Origin: Halichondria panicea
Lineage: Eukaryota > Porifera > Demospongiae > Suberitida > Halichondriidae
Length of the DNA: 64,000 nt
Direction of reading: 5' to 3'
Assembly (NCBI RefSeq): GCF_963675165.1
Contig: NC_087377.1
Span: 14,814,198-14,878,197 of the forward strand
Shown: piece by piece, positions 13,627-28,200 of the stretch
Numbering within the stretch: the first letter of the stretch is position 1
Layout: every line of letters starts with the position of its first letter
The notes under the pieces: generated by a model
Databases searched by the model: none
Seen by the model: only the letters and a program-made list of their open reading frames with translations
Told to the model about the DNA's origin: nothing
Translations under genes and position numbers: made by a program

Positions 13627-16600
13627 TACATGTACACATACATGTACATTAGAACAACAAACATTTAAATGGGACTCCAGTGTACAAAATAACTATTCAA
13701 AAGCCGTTTGTCAGACCAGGAGTGTATTAAGATAGAGTTACATACACTCCTGATCAGACCAAGCAACATAAATTATTATTGGTTGGACCAAGAGTTCATT
13801 AGAACTCTTGGTTGGACATATCACTAATTTGTTAGGACATGCACAGCACCATGTAACTACCGTATAGCTGGTAATTTTCGTGGGGCAAAATATTCGTGGT
13901 TTTCGTGGTTGGAGGTCTGACCACGAATATTTTACCCACGAATGAAGCGACCTTGCCTACCTTTACCTGCAGTGCAAGCAGCAACCACGAAAATATTATC
14001 CACGAAATGTCTCAATATTGCTGAACCACGAATATTTTGTCCCCCGAAAATTACCCGTTATACGGTATACTCTATGCTACCAGGAGTCATGCACTCCTGA
14101 TACTACTGCATGTATAAGATTCTTGGGTATTTATAATTTTATCATCAATATCATATCAATTTTTAACGTCCTTAGACTCAAGACTAGATTCTCAGCAATT
14201 TTTAGCCATGTGTTTGCTAACTCTTTTGCGCAATGCTTGGATAAATTGAGTCACACCTCAAATGATTGATCGGTCATAAGGGCTGACCAAGTGTACAAAA
14301 TACATGTAGCAAAACAGCACTGGGACCCATAGTGACAACCTTAATGTACACAATTTTAACGGTATCAATCAGTTCAGAGCCAGAGGAGGTCCGACATGAT
14401 TGCACGAATCACTACAAGTGCTAGTGCATTTGGCCTGGACGTTATCACGTGATCGCAATGACATCAATGCACTGAACTTGTAGTGATTCGTGCACGCATG
14501 TCGGACCTCCTCTGGTTCAGAGCCAACCTCACACACTCACACCCACCCACTACACACATACATACCACAGTGGTATCATGTGACACGGTGTACTGCATGG
14601 AGTAGCCCGTCTGTTTAAAGTTCATCTCTCTCTGTTTCTCCATAGTGACCTCAGCCTGAAGCCCTGCCTCCCTCCAGCACCACTGGGGGTAGGACACCGA
14701 GACTACACAGGGAGAGGGAGGGGGGACAAATGAGTTTGAAATACGCCAATCTTTTTTATGGTAAGCACAGTACAAATGTACTTGTGTGTGTTTGAAGAAG
14801 TCGAGACAATAGATATCGTATAGCTAGAAATTTATGCGGCCCAAAAATTCTGCGAATAGCTGTAAAAATCTTTTGCGGATAATTATTATTTCTGCGTTTA
14901 CTTATTCATTCGCAGAATTCGCAGAATTTTTGGGCCGCAGAAATTTCTAGCTATACGGTAAATTATACTTGTATTATAGTGTACAGAGTTTCAGTTGGTC
15001 TGTGAACAATCGGTTTCTATGGTCACAGGGTCAGGTAACTCCCGCTACTGCTGTATGCACACTCAGTAGTGCTTCAGGGTACAAACCAACCCAGGCTCAA
15101 TACATGTGCAATGATACGTACAGGTTCAGTGCATAATTACAATATACGTTGTTAGAACTCACTATTCACATTTCCAGGTAGTACTTCACTGAAGGAAAAT
15201 GTGCCTTTTCTTTCCTTTGCCGCCACCTAATTAAAGGAAAGTTTCGATATTACAACTGCTATAGCGACCAATTAAGCTGAGCTGCACACACGCGTACCTT
15301 TGCATTGAGCTCTTGACCTTGCAGACCCGTCACGACTGAAGACCTCCTCAAGTGTACACTGATATCACTCGTGCACTTGCCTACAGAATACAAAACTATT
15401 CTGTTAGAATGAAGAATGCAATACACATGCAGCAGGGTCAATCCTCAATCTCAGTCTAGAACACACATTTTCCTCTTTCATTCGTTTTTTATAGTATAAT
15501 TTATCTTGTCTGGATGTGGTTAGTACCAACCACCACTGACCAGTGTGGGATACTTACATGTACACTGTACGTATATAGAAGCCAGACATGCAGCAACCAG
15601 GAAAATAACCTTTGTGTTTAATATTATATTAAATAATCTGTTAAAAACTGTATTTTCAAAAGAATGTGATGTTGGCTTTCAATTTTCGATGTGTTTACAA
15701 AGTACACTTACAACAACAGACAATTTCAGATCAAAAACCACAGTGTGAAGATACGTTCACACCCTAAAAGTACCTAGTGATAATATTCATAATATATGTT
15801 ATTATACGCAATTGCGGTTTTGCCGTCTATAGTGTACACGTCACTCTGCTGCCGCTACCTCACCAAGACATGTGACTGAGCCAGTGAGAGAGGCGAGGAA
15901 CTGTTGGAACACAAGCGTACTGGCAGGTGAGGGGGGGTGCTCCCTCATGTCCAGACGTCTCTCAGGGGGCTCAATCACCAACCCCCCAGACCTCTCCTCT
16001 TCAGACACCACACTCTATATCATGGGGAGAGTAAAATCAACATTATTTTATATACACTCTTCTATTCGAGAAAAATTGTGCCAGTGAAAAACACGATACT
16101 TTGGTGCATACATTCAAATGGCTATATATATACACATGTAGTAGAACCACAAAAATGAAAGCACCGTGACCGCGGGTGCTGATACCTTGGTGGAGGTGTC
16201 AAAGCTACATACATAAAGTCGCTAATCTATTAGCAATAGCTTTTATACACACATTATTATTAATTTATAAATTTTGCTGCATCCAAATTCACAGAGAATC
16301 TCAAAGAGTGGGTAATGATCGACCATGATTGTTGCTAAAAAGGACCGATGCCAAAAGTCCAAGTCTAAAATGAATCAGTAGAGCCTTGCAGCTCTCTTCT
16401 CACTCTTGCAGCTACCAATAGCTAGCGTTCTAGTACAGAGCTAACTACTAAGTAGAGTAGCAACACTCGGTGAACAAGTTTTTTTCTATACACTCTTCTG
16501 AAAAGGCTGCAATGGAATTCCAAGTAAGCAAAACTAGGCATAACTCTGAACAAAGCATTATTTTGCAAATCCACGAATTAAAATCCATGACTAGAATCCT

Positions 16601-19600
16601 TTACTTACACTTCTTTGATCCTTGTGCAGCTGTAGCAGTCTACACACACACACACAAACCGCATACCTCGTTTGCGCATGCGCACCGAGGAGGCATAAAA
16701 ATGTTATACATGTACATGAAAAAATCATACCAGTGAACATTTTGCATAGAGTACTTCATTGATGTACATTTGCACTGAACATACCTCTACCCCAACACAC
16801 ACACACACCCCGTACCCTATACCCCAACACACACACACCCCATACCCTATACCCTAACACACGTACACCCCATACCCTAACACACACACACCCTATACCC
16901 TATACCCTAACACACGTACACCCCATACCCCATACCCTAACACACACACACCCCATACCCTATACCTTAACACACATACACCCCATACCTTAACACACAT
17001 ACAATACCCCATACCCCTCACACACACACACACACACACCTTGATTATGTACTCTCCAAGAGGCAGGAGGGTACAAAACTGAGACTTGGCATCAACGGTC
17101 ACTGTCTCCACGACAACGGGAGGGGAGGAGGTCGACAGGACTTGTACAGTACGAGGAGTCTGCAATACATAGAACACAAGACAATGCTGAGAGTAGGATT
17201 GAGTGGCCTAGTACAGCAACACACGTCTATTGTGGTCATACTAAAAGTACATGTACACGCATGTAAATATTTATAAATAATTATAGCTTGAACCTTGAAC
17301 CTTGAACCCCCCAATCCCTCGAATTTGTCAAATTAGTTAAAAAGGGATAACAGCATTTACTGGTATTACATACATGTACTGTACAATTGCTATACTACAA
17401 GCAACTTTTTTTCTACTGTTTTTGCTCCTAAAGGTTTCTCAGTAATGTATGTGTTAAACTAAGAAGTTTAGCACGTCAAATAGTCTAAAGCTGATTACAT
17501 GATTGTGATTATTGAACTGGTACGTGTTACCCAGAAAATAAAAAAACAAAAAACTCACTTTGGCTGTTGACACTGGACGGGTAATGATCACCTCCCCACA
17601 CACTCCAAACCTGTGTTGGTAAAGAATCAGGGGAGATAATTATGACACGTGTGCTTCAAGTAGGCTAAAATTGAAGGACTTGGTCACATGCAACAATGAC
17701 TTGACCGTTGAATATTGTACGTGACCAAGCCTACTCGAGGTATTCGTGTCATCTCCTTTGATAAAGAATCATACATGCAAACACACACCAGCTAGGACAT
17801 TACACGCACTACATCTTCAAAAAGTACTTAGGACAGTGAGTGAGTTATCCAAACAAATACACATGTACATAAAAGGATTACCCACTCACAACATAAACAG
17901 GAATGTACAGTAACAGTGTAGTGGCAAGCACACATAGAATGGTCAACACTAGTTTCGTGGTTTTAATAATCACTGTGCACATGTAGTGTACATTGTAAGC
18001 CCACTTCACACCTAAACAGTAATTGCAGTAACAAGCAAGTTATCAGTGTAGTGAAAAGTAGAATGGTCAACACTTAGTTCCGATGGTATTATATATTTTG
18101 CAACATCCAGCATATATACATAAAAAATTTCTAAATAGTGTTGCCTTCCATCTTCTACTGTATGTCTCATGACAATTAATTAGCTTACTTTGCCGGGATG
18201 ATGGTGGGAATGGTGGGGTCAGAGGGCGAGAGATACACTTGCAGCTCTTTAAACTCCAGCAGTGCCTCAGGCGCATCAATCTGGAGAGGGAGTTAGGTTA
18301 GACATGGCACTTGGAAATACTCACTATCAAACCATAAAATAAAAATAAAGAATTTGGAAATTACTGAGCACAAAACGGCTACCACACAACAATTGAAATA
18401 CATGCATCCTTTAAAAAATGTTCAGAAAATAATAAAATGGGGAGAACCTACAAGGACCAATGAGGTTAACTCATGCAGTCGTCTCTTACAGAGCCATGGC
18501 CACCAATGAGGTCAACCCTGCATCTGATTGGACCCACACAGACTAGTACAAATCACCACAAGCAGTCCCTGAGGCTGAGAGGGGGGCCACAGTGGGTACA
18601 ACAATCCTAGTATCTCAGTTGTACTATATATCTCAGTTCACAGAAAAAAATAAAATGGGGAAAGATCCTACAGGACCAATGAGGTTAACCAGGCCTGTCT
18701 CTTACAACTAGGCCTTGCCCAATTATGCTCAAAATTTTATTAGTCTAGTCTCCAAGTCTCATGCATTGTACCTATTAGTCTTTAATTCTTACCCATTAGT
18801 CTCAAAATCATCAACGAGAATTATACTGCAACATCACAGATGCTTCTATATAATCTTCTAAAAAAGTATTATTAGTGAAAGAAATCTTAAAAAAAAAAGT
18901 CAACTGATCTAGTAGTACTACTAGCACCTACCATAGGTATATACTCAGTCTAGCCACACAGTGGACCATGCATATGTGCTCAGAAGTACGTGTAAAGGTT
19001 AACTATTAGCATTATTCATGCTATTGAGCTTCTATAAATACTTTCTACCAAAAAGTTGGTAAAAATTGCCTAATAGGCTAATATTTTTTGCCTATTAGGC
19101 TGGCATAATACTCAATGCTCCACTGCACCTCAAAATTAGTTGGGCAAGGCCTACTTACAACAAGAATAATCTTATCTACTCTAGCTTACTATGATTGGAC
19201 ACCACACTGCTAGTACAGACAACCTCAAGCAGTCCCTGAAACTGAGAGGGGCTGTCTGGTTGTTGTGTGTACAACAATCCTAGTATCTCAGTTCAGATAA
19301 AAATAAAAATGGGGAGAGATCTACAGGACCAATGAGGCCTGTCTCTTACAACAGGAGTACTCTCGCTTACAATGATTGGACACCACACTGACAAGTACAA
19401 ACCACCTCAAGCAGTCCCTGAGGCTGAGAGGGGCTGCCGGGTGCATGGAAAGAAGGAAACGGAAACGGGAACGGAAATATTTTAGCTGTCTAAAGTTAAG
19501 GACCATTACCAATCTGTGTTTTTGACATGAATAAATAGTTGAGAGCAGAGTTGTAGGATGATGTATTTGTAAAGGTGTGCTTTCAGTGTGGGGAAGCTTT

Positions 19601-22600
19601 TCTAATCTATTTAGCTTCAAAGCAACTAGGTAAAGTAGCTTGAGACAAGGGAGTGTTTCATGTTTACTTCATTAACTCTCATCAGTGCTTTCATTGTTTA
19701 TTTACACTTTCATGTTCACTTTACTCTCATCAGTTTAATTACCATTCTGTGTTTTTTGCTGAATAGAAAAAATAAAAGCAAGTGAAAGAATGTGAAGTAA
19801 AACCGTCTATGGAGGACAATGTTTTAAAAAACACATGGTCGTTAACTTAGGAGAGATCCTACAGGACCAATGAGGCCTGTCTCTCATCTACTCTCCTTAC
19901 AATGATTGGACACCACACTGACTAGTACAAACCACAACCACAAGCAGTCCCTGAGGCTGTGTTGTATGGAGTGGCATTTGTGTTAAAAATAAAAATAAAT
20001 CTGCTTGGCAAAATCGATCGGAAAACAGCTGAAACGATCTGATCAAAACTGCAGTGTCAGCAAATCAATCTGCAAAATGCGAATCAATCAGAAAATTGAT
20101 GAAAAGAAATGAAAAGCGATCTGCTTTTGTACAAAAAGAGTTCCACTTGCAAACTGCATGTCTGACCTTTGAACCCAATGTAAGCAGCATTGTAGTGCAA
20201 TAATGCAAATGAAAAAAATCTGAAGAGTGTGAACTGTGATGGACACACCAATACTTTAAAGCTTTTTTTGGTGAAAAAGTGCTTTGAATGCTAAAATAGC
20301 GCTGTATTTATCTTCGTTGACAATGCACAATACAGTGCAGATTGATTTTTCTGGCATACACAATCACAATCGGTGCTGGCGCAGTTGACTTGCATTTGGA
20401 TCGATTTTAGCTGACAGTTTTTCCAATCGATTGCCAAGCAGATCTATTTTGATTTTTGACACAAATGCCACTGATAGTAGTGTTGGCATACATGCATGCA
20501 CCTAGTAGCTACATGCCGGTGCAGTGTTGTACAAGTAGCTAGGTGTACACACATGAAGGTGCAGTGTTGTACAAGTAGCTAGGTGTACACACATGAAGGT
20601 GCAGTGTTGTACAAGTAGCTAGGTGTACACACATGAAGGTGCAGTGTTGTACAAGTAGCTAGGTGTACACACATGAAGGTGCAGTGTTGCCACACAGTTA
20701 CAGGAACAAGGACACAACCTCTGCACCCACACAATAATACTGGGGAAGTTTTCCCATAGGACACAGGAAGACTGTCTGTGTTGGCTTATAGAGCACCCAC
20801 AAACTTACTCATTCATGAGATATCTCCATCCTGCATGAAACCTACACCTCTATACAGTTGTGTAACTAATCACTACTAGTAGCAATGGAAACACCTATTT
20901 AAACCCACTTCCTTTCACAGCACTATAAAGCTCACAGGAACAAACTCCACAGTCACTTACTAGACATCAATTTACTTGTACATGACTGTGTGTTAGTTTC
21001 AAATTGAAAATGAAAGTTCTAATAATTTTACTGCTAGTTGGATTATCCTCTACTTTTGATATGTTACGGCCATTGCCAGAGTCTCAAAAACTATCGGAGG
21101 TGAGGAAAAGAGCTGCAAACGATGAATCAAGTGGGGATGAATCAAGTGGGAATGATGATATCGGATCTGGGTCTGCTGAAATGACTACGGATATTACTAG
21201 CGCGGACGGGTCAGGTGACTTAGCTACTACTGACCCGATTTTGAGCACAACTGAATTACCAGAGAACACTACTGCATCTACGATGAGCACAACTGAGTTA
21301 CCAGAGAACACTACTGCATCTACGATGAACACAACTGAGTTACCAGAGAACACTACGGCATCTACGATGAGCACAACTGAAACTACAGTGGCAACACAAA
21401 CTGATTCTACAGCTGGATCAACTACTGTCTCAACTACAACTATGGAACCAACGACTGGCTCAACTACAACTATAGCGTCGACTACTGTCTCGATGCAATC
21501 AACTGAGATGAACGTGGGATCAACAACAGAGAATTCGAGTGGACTGTCCCTCACAGCAGTGCCTCTACTGACTCTAGTACTAGTAGCCATCTCTTTGTTA
21601 TAGCATCCATTGTGAAGTTATAGATATTTATTTGCAAACTCACTAGTCAATTTAGTAAATAATATCTACTATTAAGACAATTAACAATGTTTGATGTTAA
21701 TATTCAATGAAGCTTGTATGTACACTACAGTAAGTATTTATTTTAATGGTCAATTTTGCACTGCTTTTATTATGCCTCAGTGCGCATGCACAAGCGAGGT
21801 ATACGGTAGTGTGTGTGTCTGTGTCGACTGCTACAGCTGCTCAAGGATGAATCAAGTGCAAATAAGAGTTTCTATAGGCTTCTAGTCACGTTTACTTGGA
21901 TTTTAATTCGTGGATTTGCAAAATAATGCTTTGTTCTCGAGTTATGCCTAGTTTTGCTTACTTAGAATGCCATTGCACCCTTTTCAGAAGAGCACGTAGC
22001 CAAACTTGTTCACTGAGTGTTACTACTCTACTTAGTAGTTAGCTCTGCACTAGAATGCTAGCTATATTGGTAGCTGCAAGAGTGAGAAAAGAGCTGCAAG
22101 GCTCTAGCTCTGCAGCCTAGCCATTAAGTTTAGACTTGAACTTTGGCATCGATCGTTTTTAACAACAATCATGGTCGATCATTACCCACTCTTTGAGTTT
22201 GCATGCAGCAAAATTAATTATTGCAAAAAATAATGTTCTATCATGTGTATAAAAGCTGTTAGTAGCTTTATGTTATGTAGCTTTGGCATCTCCACCGAGG
22301 CATCAGCACCTGCGGTGCTTTCATTACATGTTGTACTGTGGTCACAGGTCCACCATCTAATAACTCCCCAAGTCATGTGTTTGAAATTTGAGCAGTCACT
22401 CTTGGCAAAAACGCTTATTAGCGGTGAAAACAGTCTCACTATTGTGGTCACTCATATTTAAGCCAGCCAACTTCTATAGGTTAAGGCCACACGAACTAAA
22501 TTACTTGTTTCTTGATCAGGCCCAGAGGAGGTCTGACAACTGTGCGCTTAGCATTAATATTTGCTGAATCAGCTCACCTTTACAGATGTTGTAGAGCTCT

Positions 22601-25155
22601 TATTACTAAAACTAGACCTAACAATACAAGACAGAGGGCTAAATCTAAGAAGAGTGCAACACCTACCTCTAAAGGCAAGTTTAATGAAAATATGCTGATT
22701 CAGCAAACATTAATGTTAGGCGCATGGTTGTCGGACCTCCTCTGGATGAGGCCAGCCCACTTCAGTTTATTTATTGACCCCTAGTATACAGTGAGACACG
22801 CCCACCTTTATGTTGTAGCGTCCAGTGGTGACGTTTAGTAGCTGATAGTTGCCACGGTGATCGGTAGTTGTCACCTCCTCCCCGTCCACGTACACTTTAG
22901 CACCACTCACACCTTTGCCCTACGAAGTATTAACAACCAACAAAAATAAAATAAAGTTACATAAAGTACAAGTGAGCGTGAGAGTGCAGCCATACAATGC
23001 TGGGAACAAACCAAGCTGAGGGGAACAGTTACACTGCACATGTGCACATGTAGCAAGTATAGTGGTTTGTGGTCACTGAAACTGACACTCAAATGTTGCT
23101 GTACACGTACATGTGCAAGTTACTTCAGGAAGTAATAAGTGTGTCTAGCACGTCACCGTAATACACATACAATATGTATAATACATGTACGACTGTACAC
23201 GTACATGCTTGGTTCATCAATCAGCCACAAAGTCTCCATAGCATAGTACATGTATGGTTTGGACATGTGTTAACAGGGAGCCACTATAATTATGCATGTG
23301 AGGTCACTCTGTTGGTCTACCCAGAGGTGGTCATAATAGACAATGTACAGTAGCTGTGTCAGGGTGTCATACAGGATTTTGAAGTAGAGGGGGGAAATAA
23401 GAAAAGTAACTTGCTAAAAAAAGGTCAACTGTTATTTCAATACCCTGTTAGTATGTAAAATTGCCAGCTATGGACCCCAACTAGTACCTGAATGCAAATG
23501 TTAGGGGGGGAAATTGGAGCTTGAGGGGGATATCCCCTCTTTCCCCCTCCCCTGTATGACACCCTGGCTGTAATTATACTTACGATGTAAAAAGCATATA
23601 AAAAGTCACTAAAAAGTACATGTTCCAATTAAAAGCAACACCTATATACAATATACAGTAGTACCTTAGTGGTTCTCAGCACTTGTCCCGACACAGAGAA
23701 GCCGTGAACCTCAAACGAGGGCTGTGGAGTGTATACAGAGATGTGTGAAGATGTACATCTAAGAGATGAAACTGTTACAGTAAACTGTTAAGAGTGACTC
23801 ACATCCACATTGACTGTATCATTAAACACTTCAACTTCAGTTTCTGTCGGGTGGACCTTGAAGTCTATTCCGTTTTGGCTGTAGTAGGGAACCTGTGAGG
23901 ACAAACATGTTTTAAGAGCTACATGAACATGTACATGTACGTCCCTATCAGTATAATTAGTTAGTTATTTTCGAGGTTTCGAGGATTGACCTTTAACCTC
24001 GAAAATTTATGTTTCAAACGATTATTTACTCTATTTCATTTCTCTACAGGGTCCTGGTTATATTCAAACAATGAACTCTCCTCTCGTTCAAGCGTCAAAA
24101 AGTAGAACAGACGTACACATCGTACAATGTAGGGAGGGGGGGGTATTGTGAATGGAGGTTTTAAGGCTATATCGTACATTAGGGGGTATTGTGAACAAAG
24201 GTCACAAGTTCAATAGAGGCCGGGTAAATTGCACATACATTGTATGGAAGGAATCACTAAAGACTGCATATACGTAGACATGCATTAATTGTAATACTAA
24301 ATAATTTTGTGCATTTAATTATTAACAAGTGCACAAGTAAAAGATCTAAAGGCACATACTTAGGAGTCATTGATTAATGTTTACATGCATCATCCATAGT
24401 GAATCCTATTTATTACTCATACGCAGAAAACCTGTAAGTACTTCCCTGAGGCATGCAGATGGTAGACACTTCCTTCAATGCTTTAACCAATACAATGTAC
24501 GTTTGATCTTTTGTTAGTGATAGATATATAATTATTAATAGTATCTTCAACAATATATCGGCCAGACTAAGTATCCCCCCCCCAGAACAAGGTACATGTA
24601 ATTCTGGTCATGAGCAAACGAGGCATACTGTTTGTGTCTGTCGAGCGAGGTATTCTGTTTGTTTCTGTGTCACTGTCCGTGTGTGTAGACGGCTATATTA
24701 TTTATAGCTGCTCAAAGTGCAAGTAAGAGCTTTATGTTTTCAATTTGCTTTGCAACTATAATACGCTTAAATATATGGATAGCCATCATCTCCTCATATT
24801 ACAAAAAAAACAGTAGGAATGAATCCACTGAGATCAATTCGAAAAATACACTACCCACTGAACGTAGTCACACACCCCCCCCACACACACACACACACTC
24901 GCGTACCAGCTGATAACGGCCAGGGGGCAGAGCCGGGAACACAAACAGTCCAGTCACATCAGAGACAGCCACACACGTTGGCCTCCGTACACTAACGGGA
25001 GGGTCACCAGCATCACACTCGATCTGGAGTGTGTGTGGACACAATCAATTAATTATTGTTCAATGAGAGTTTTCGCTGGACACCTTTTTTCCAGACTTTG
25101 CATAGAGCAAAAACTGCACTCCAGGTATGGGTTCTCCGTCACTAGCAACACCCCC

Positions 25156-25214
<59 letters not shown>

Positions 25215-28200
25215 TGTGGGATGTGTGTGTGAAGAATTGACTGTTGGGTAAAGAGTGTTACTGAAATAACCATATACTGATGAGTTAAAAAGAATATTGG
25301 GTAAAGATCACATCACTACAAACTGAAAGCTATGGACACCACATGATAAAGAGCATTAATGGTAAAAGCCACAAATTGATATGATTGATGAGGTAAAGAG
25401 CATTAATCAAACAACCACAAGTACAATATTATCCGTACAGCAGTAGAGCTGGACTGACTCACTCTGACATCAAAGCCTCCCACTAGTAGAGAATTGTCAG
25501 GCACTTCAGAAGATCCATCAGTCACCGTCACACTCACAGTAGCCTGTTGGGAATGAATGAGACAGTTAGATATTATAGTGACGTATCATCGGTATGGCAG
25601 ATATGATATTATATCAGTGTGGTGCTTCTTTGACCCTGTACAAGCAGGGAGTGAGATGACTACCACACACCAGCTTGCATTAGTCTAATGTAAATATGGC
25701 CGTATCAACAATAGAGAAACAAAAGCTACTGTACATGTTTGAAGGAGTCGAACTTTTTGCTTATTATTATTATTTTTATTAATTCTGTGGTGTAGCTCAA
25801 AAGAGCCAAAATAGTATTAATATCTTAACTACTGTACAGTTGTACCTTTGATAGTGTCCACTGCTGATGACTGGCCTCTAGCGTATATGTTCCAGGGGGA
25901 ACCCCCTCAAGCACGAACCTGGTAGGGTATAGGACAAACAAGCTGATAAACCTACAACTATATCACAAGGACTTTGCACAAGTGGGAGTTTCAACTATTT
26001 AAGCGGGTGATTGCATTTACTTTCTCCAAGCAGGTGGCAGAACATTTTAAAGCGAGTGAAAAAAAAACCCATTGATTCATCCTAACACACATCACACTAC
26101 AATAGTGAGGCTGACAGAGACAATGCGTGGCTACTCCAGTACTCATTGGACAATGCACCGCTAGCTAATCTACTATCGAGGCTACAGCACTGATTGTGTA
26201 AAAGTACAATAGAGCATTAGTTAACACGCATACGTACACACACACAGAACAATGCACATACTTACTTACTAGTACAGCCACAATGCGATTATCCTTTACA
26301 GCACATTATTATAGAACATAGCATTTAATTCAAAAGGGTTTTTGCTGAATTCAGCTACGCTGTACAGGCATGTATTTCAAAGGCTACATGACCAATATTA
26401 CAACACTAAGTAATACATGCATTAGTTTTGACTCAGCAAGTTATACTGTGAAAAGTGGAATTTCTTAAGGTTATGATGCAGTGTTTGCTCATGAATTATT
26501 CATGAGTTTTTATTTTTTTGTTTTTGTGAGAAAGAAAGACACTGTTTCTATTATTTTATGTGTCTATACTGTTGCACTGCTCATAAGTGACTATTACAGC
26601 GCTTGCTAGCTATCAGTACGCTAACTAGATGGCAAAAAATTTACCACAAAGATCATGTGGTCATTGCCGATTTTAGTCGTCAAATATTAGACAAAGAAAG
26701 GCTCTAACAAGAACTAAACAGTGACCTACCAGCAGTTTATGATATTCCTGAGGGCGGCTCGAAGAGTTCTTGCTCCTATCTATTTACAAACTGAAGAAAA
26801 ATACCATAGTTTACTAGCTAGCCGACTATTTTTCACTAATTTTCTACTTCTACACGAGCTAACTCGATGACTGTTTATTGTTTTCAAGAAATTGTTTCGA
26901 GCCGCCCTGCCCCTTTCCTTGTTTAAATAGATAATTGCCTTACTGGCAAAGAGCATGCAATATCTAGCATATAAAATGACGACTAGTGTACACAGTCAAA
27001 ACAGCTTGATTTACTACTGATAATCACTGCGTGGGCGAATACTGCATCGTAACCTGTAGCTCTGATCTGTGTTGAGAAATACTCACCTTCCCTCGTCTGC
27101 TGTGACGGTGGTGTGTGGGGTGGAGTCATCTTGCCTCAGGGAGAGGGTCACTCCACTCGGCCCAACCTTCAAACCATCACCAACTACCTGAGAGGGGGCC
27201 ACCCGGACACACCAATGTTGATTTCCAATATAAATAATACTAACTCCTTAATTTTTGTGCAACTTGGGTCTCATCAGAAGACACACTGTCAGGACGTATT
27301 AAAATTGTTAGTGAATAAATTGATTTTTCGGGTCTTAATTCTACGGGGGGGGGGGGGGGGGGGGGCTAACTCTCTCTCACCTGACCGAATACAGAGAATC
27401 CGAGCAGCTGGAAGTTGATGTCCTCTCCTCTACTACACAGGTCCGTCTCTCCATCCACAGTCACATGCACCTCTGACGGCTCTGTGGGGGGTATAAGTTC
27501 ATTGAGGGGGGTACAATAATTAGTTAGTACAAATACTATCACCAATGAGAGCCTGACTACAGTGGAACGTCTGCCAGGTAAACAAACATCTCAATAATGG
27601 ACAACATTTCCAGTCTTATTCTTAACCAACGGGCGATCCTATAGATGAGGGACAAAGAGGTCGCTTCCAAACTATATGCTTTAAGTTCACAAATTTTTGT
27701 AGTCAATGAATGCTTAATTAGTAGTGAATGATTCACTTCAGAGCTCTACTGTACTAAACTAAGTGTACACTGTATATATTACAATACCTGTTTTCCATCC
27801 TTGAGGTGCGTCCACTTTCAGCACAAATTCGCCCTGTAAGAAGATACATGTAGGTAGTTTAACAACTGTTGGTACCTAATTCCGAGCAAAGAGAGGTTAT
27901 GTTTGGGTACTATTGTCCGTGGCAAAAAGGAGGTCTACCTAGCTACCTAGACTCTGGTGGATATTTAGGCTTTGATGTTCGGCGGAGAGTGTTGGCATGT
28001 TCTGAATGACGTCAGCGCTTAGTTGTAGACCAGAGAAACGGTCAGGAGTGGCTAATCCAGAGCCTGGGCAGTCGCACTTAAACCAGTAGAGGAAAAGCTC
28101 TGATTTCAATTAAGATACTATTTCTAGTGTTAGGAGCATTAAAATGTGAAGGGAAATGCAAAAGCTTTGTGATAGCACTGCTCACTTTGTCGTAGGAGGG

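Noticed and set aside
13409-13664. Reading frames of alternating Met-Cys and Tyr-Val
   Set aside because: They arise from the ACATAC minisatellite in a NOMO intron.
16796-17038. CCCTAA-containing array as an interstitial telomere
   Set aside because: The words are part of a longer, irregular CA-rich minisatellite unit and never occur as a perfect tandem hexamer run.
21084-21590. 168-aa Val-rich ORF antisense to the nested gene
   Set aside because: It mirrors the Thr/Ser codons of the + strand gene (ACT/AGT read as complement) and lacks a signal or domain.
22512-22784. 90-aa ORF
   Set aside because: It runs through the MITE at 22522-22745.
26753-26908. Inverted pair gggcggctcgaa / ttcgagccgccc in a NOMO intron as a MITE
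   Set aside because: Only 12 bp pair and no target duplication is visible; too weak to list.
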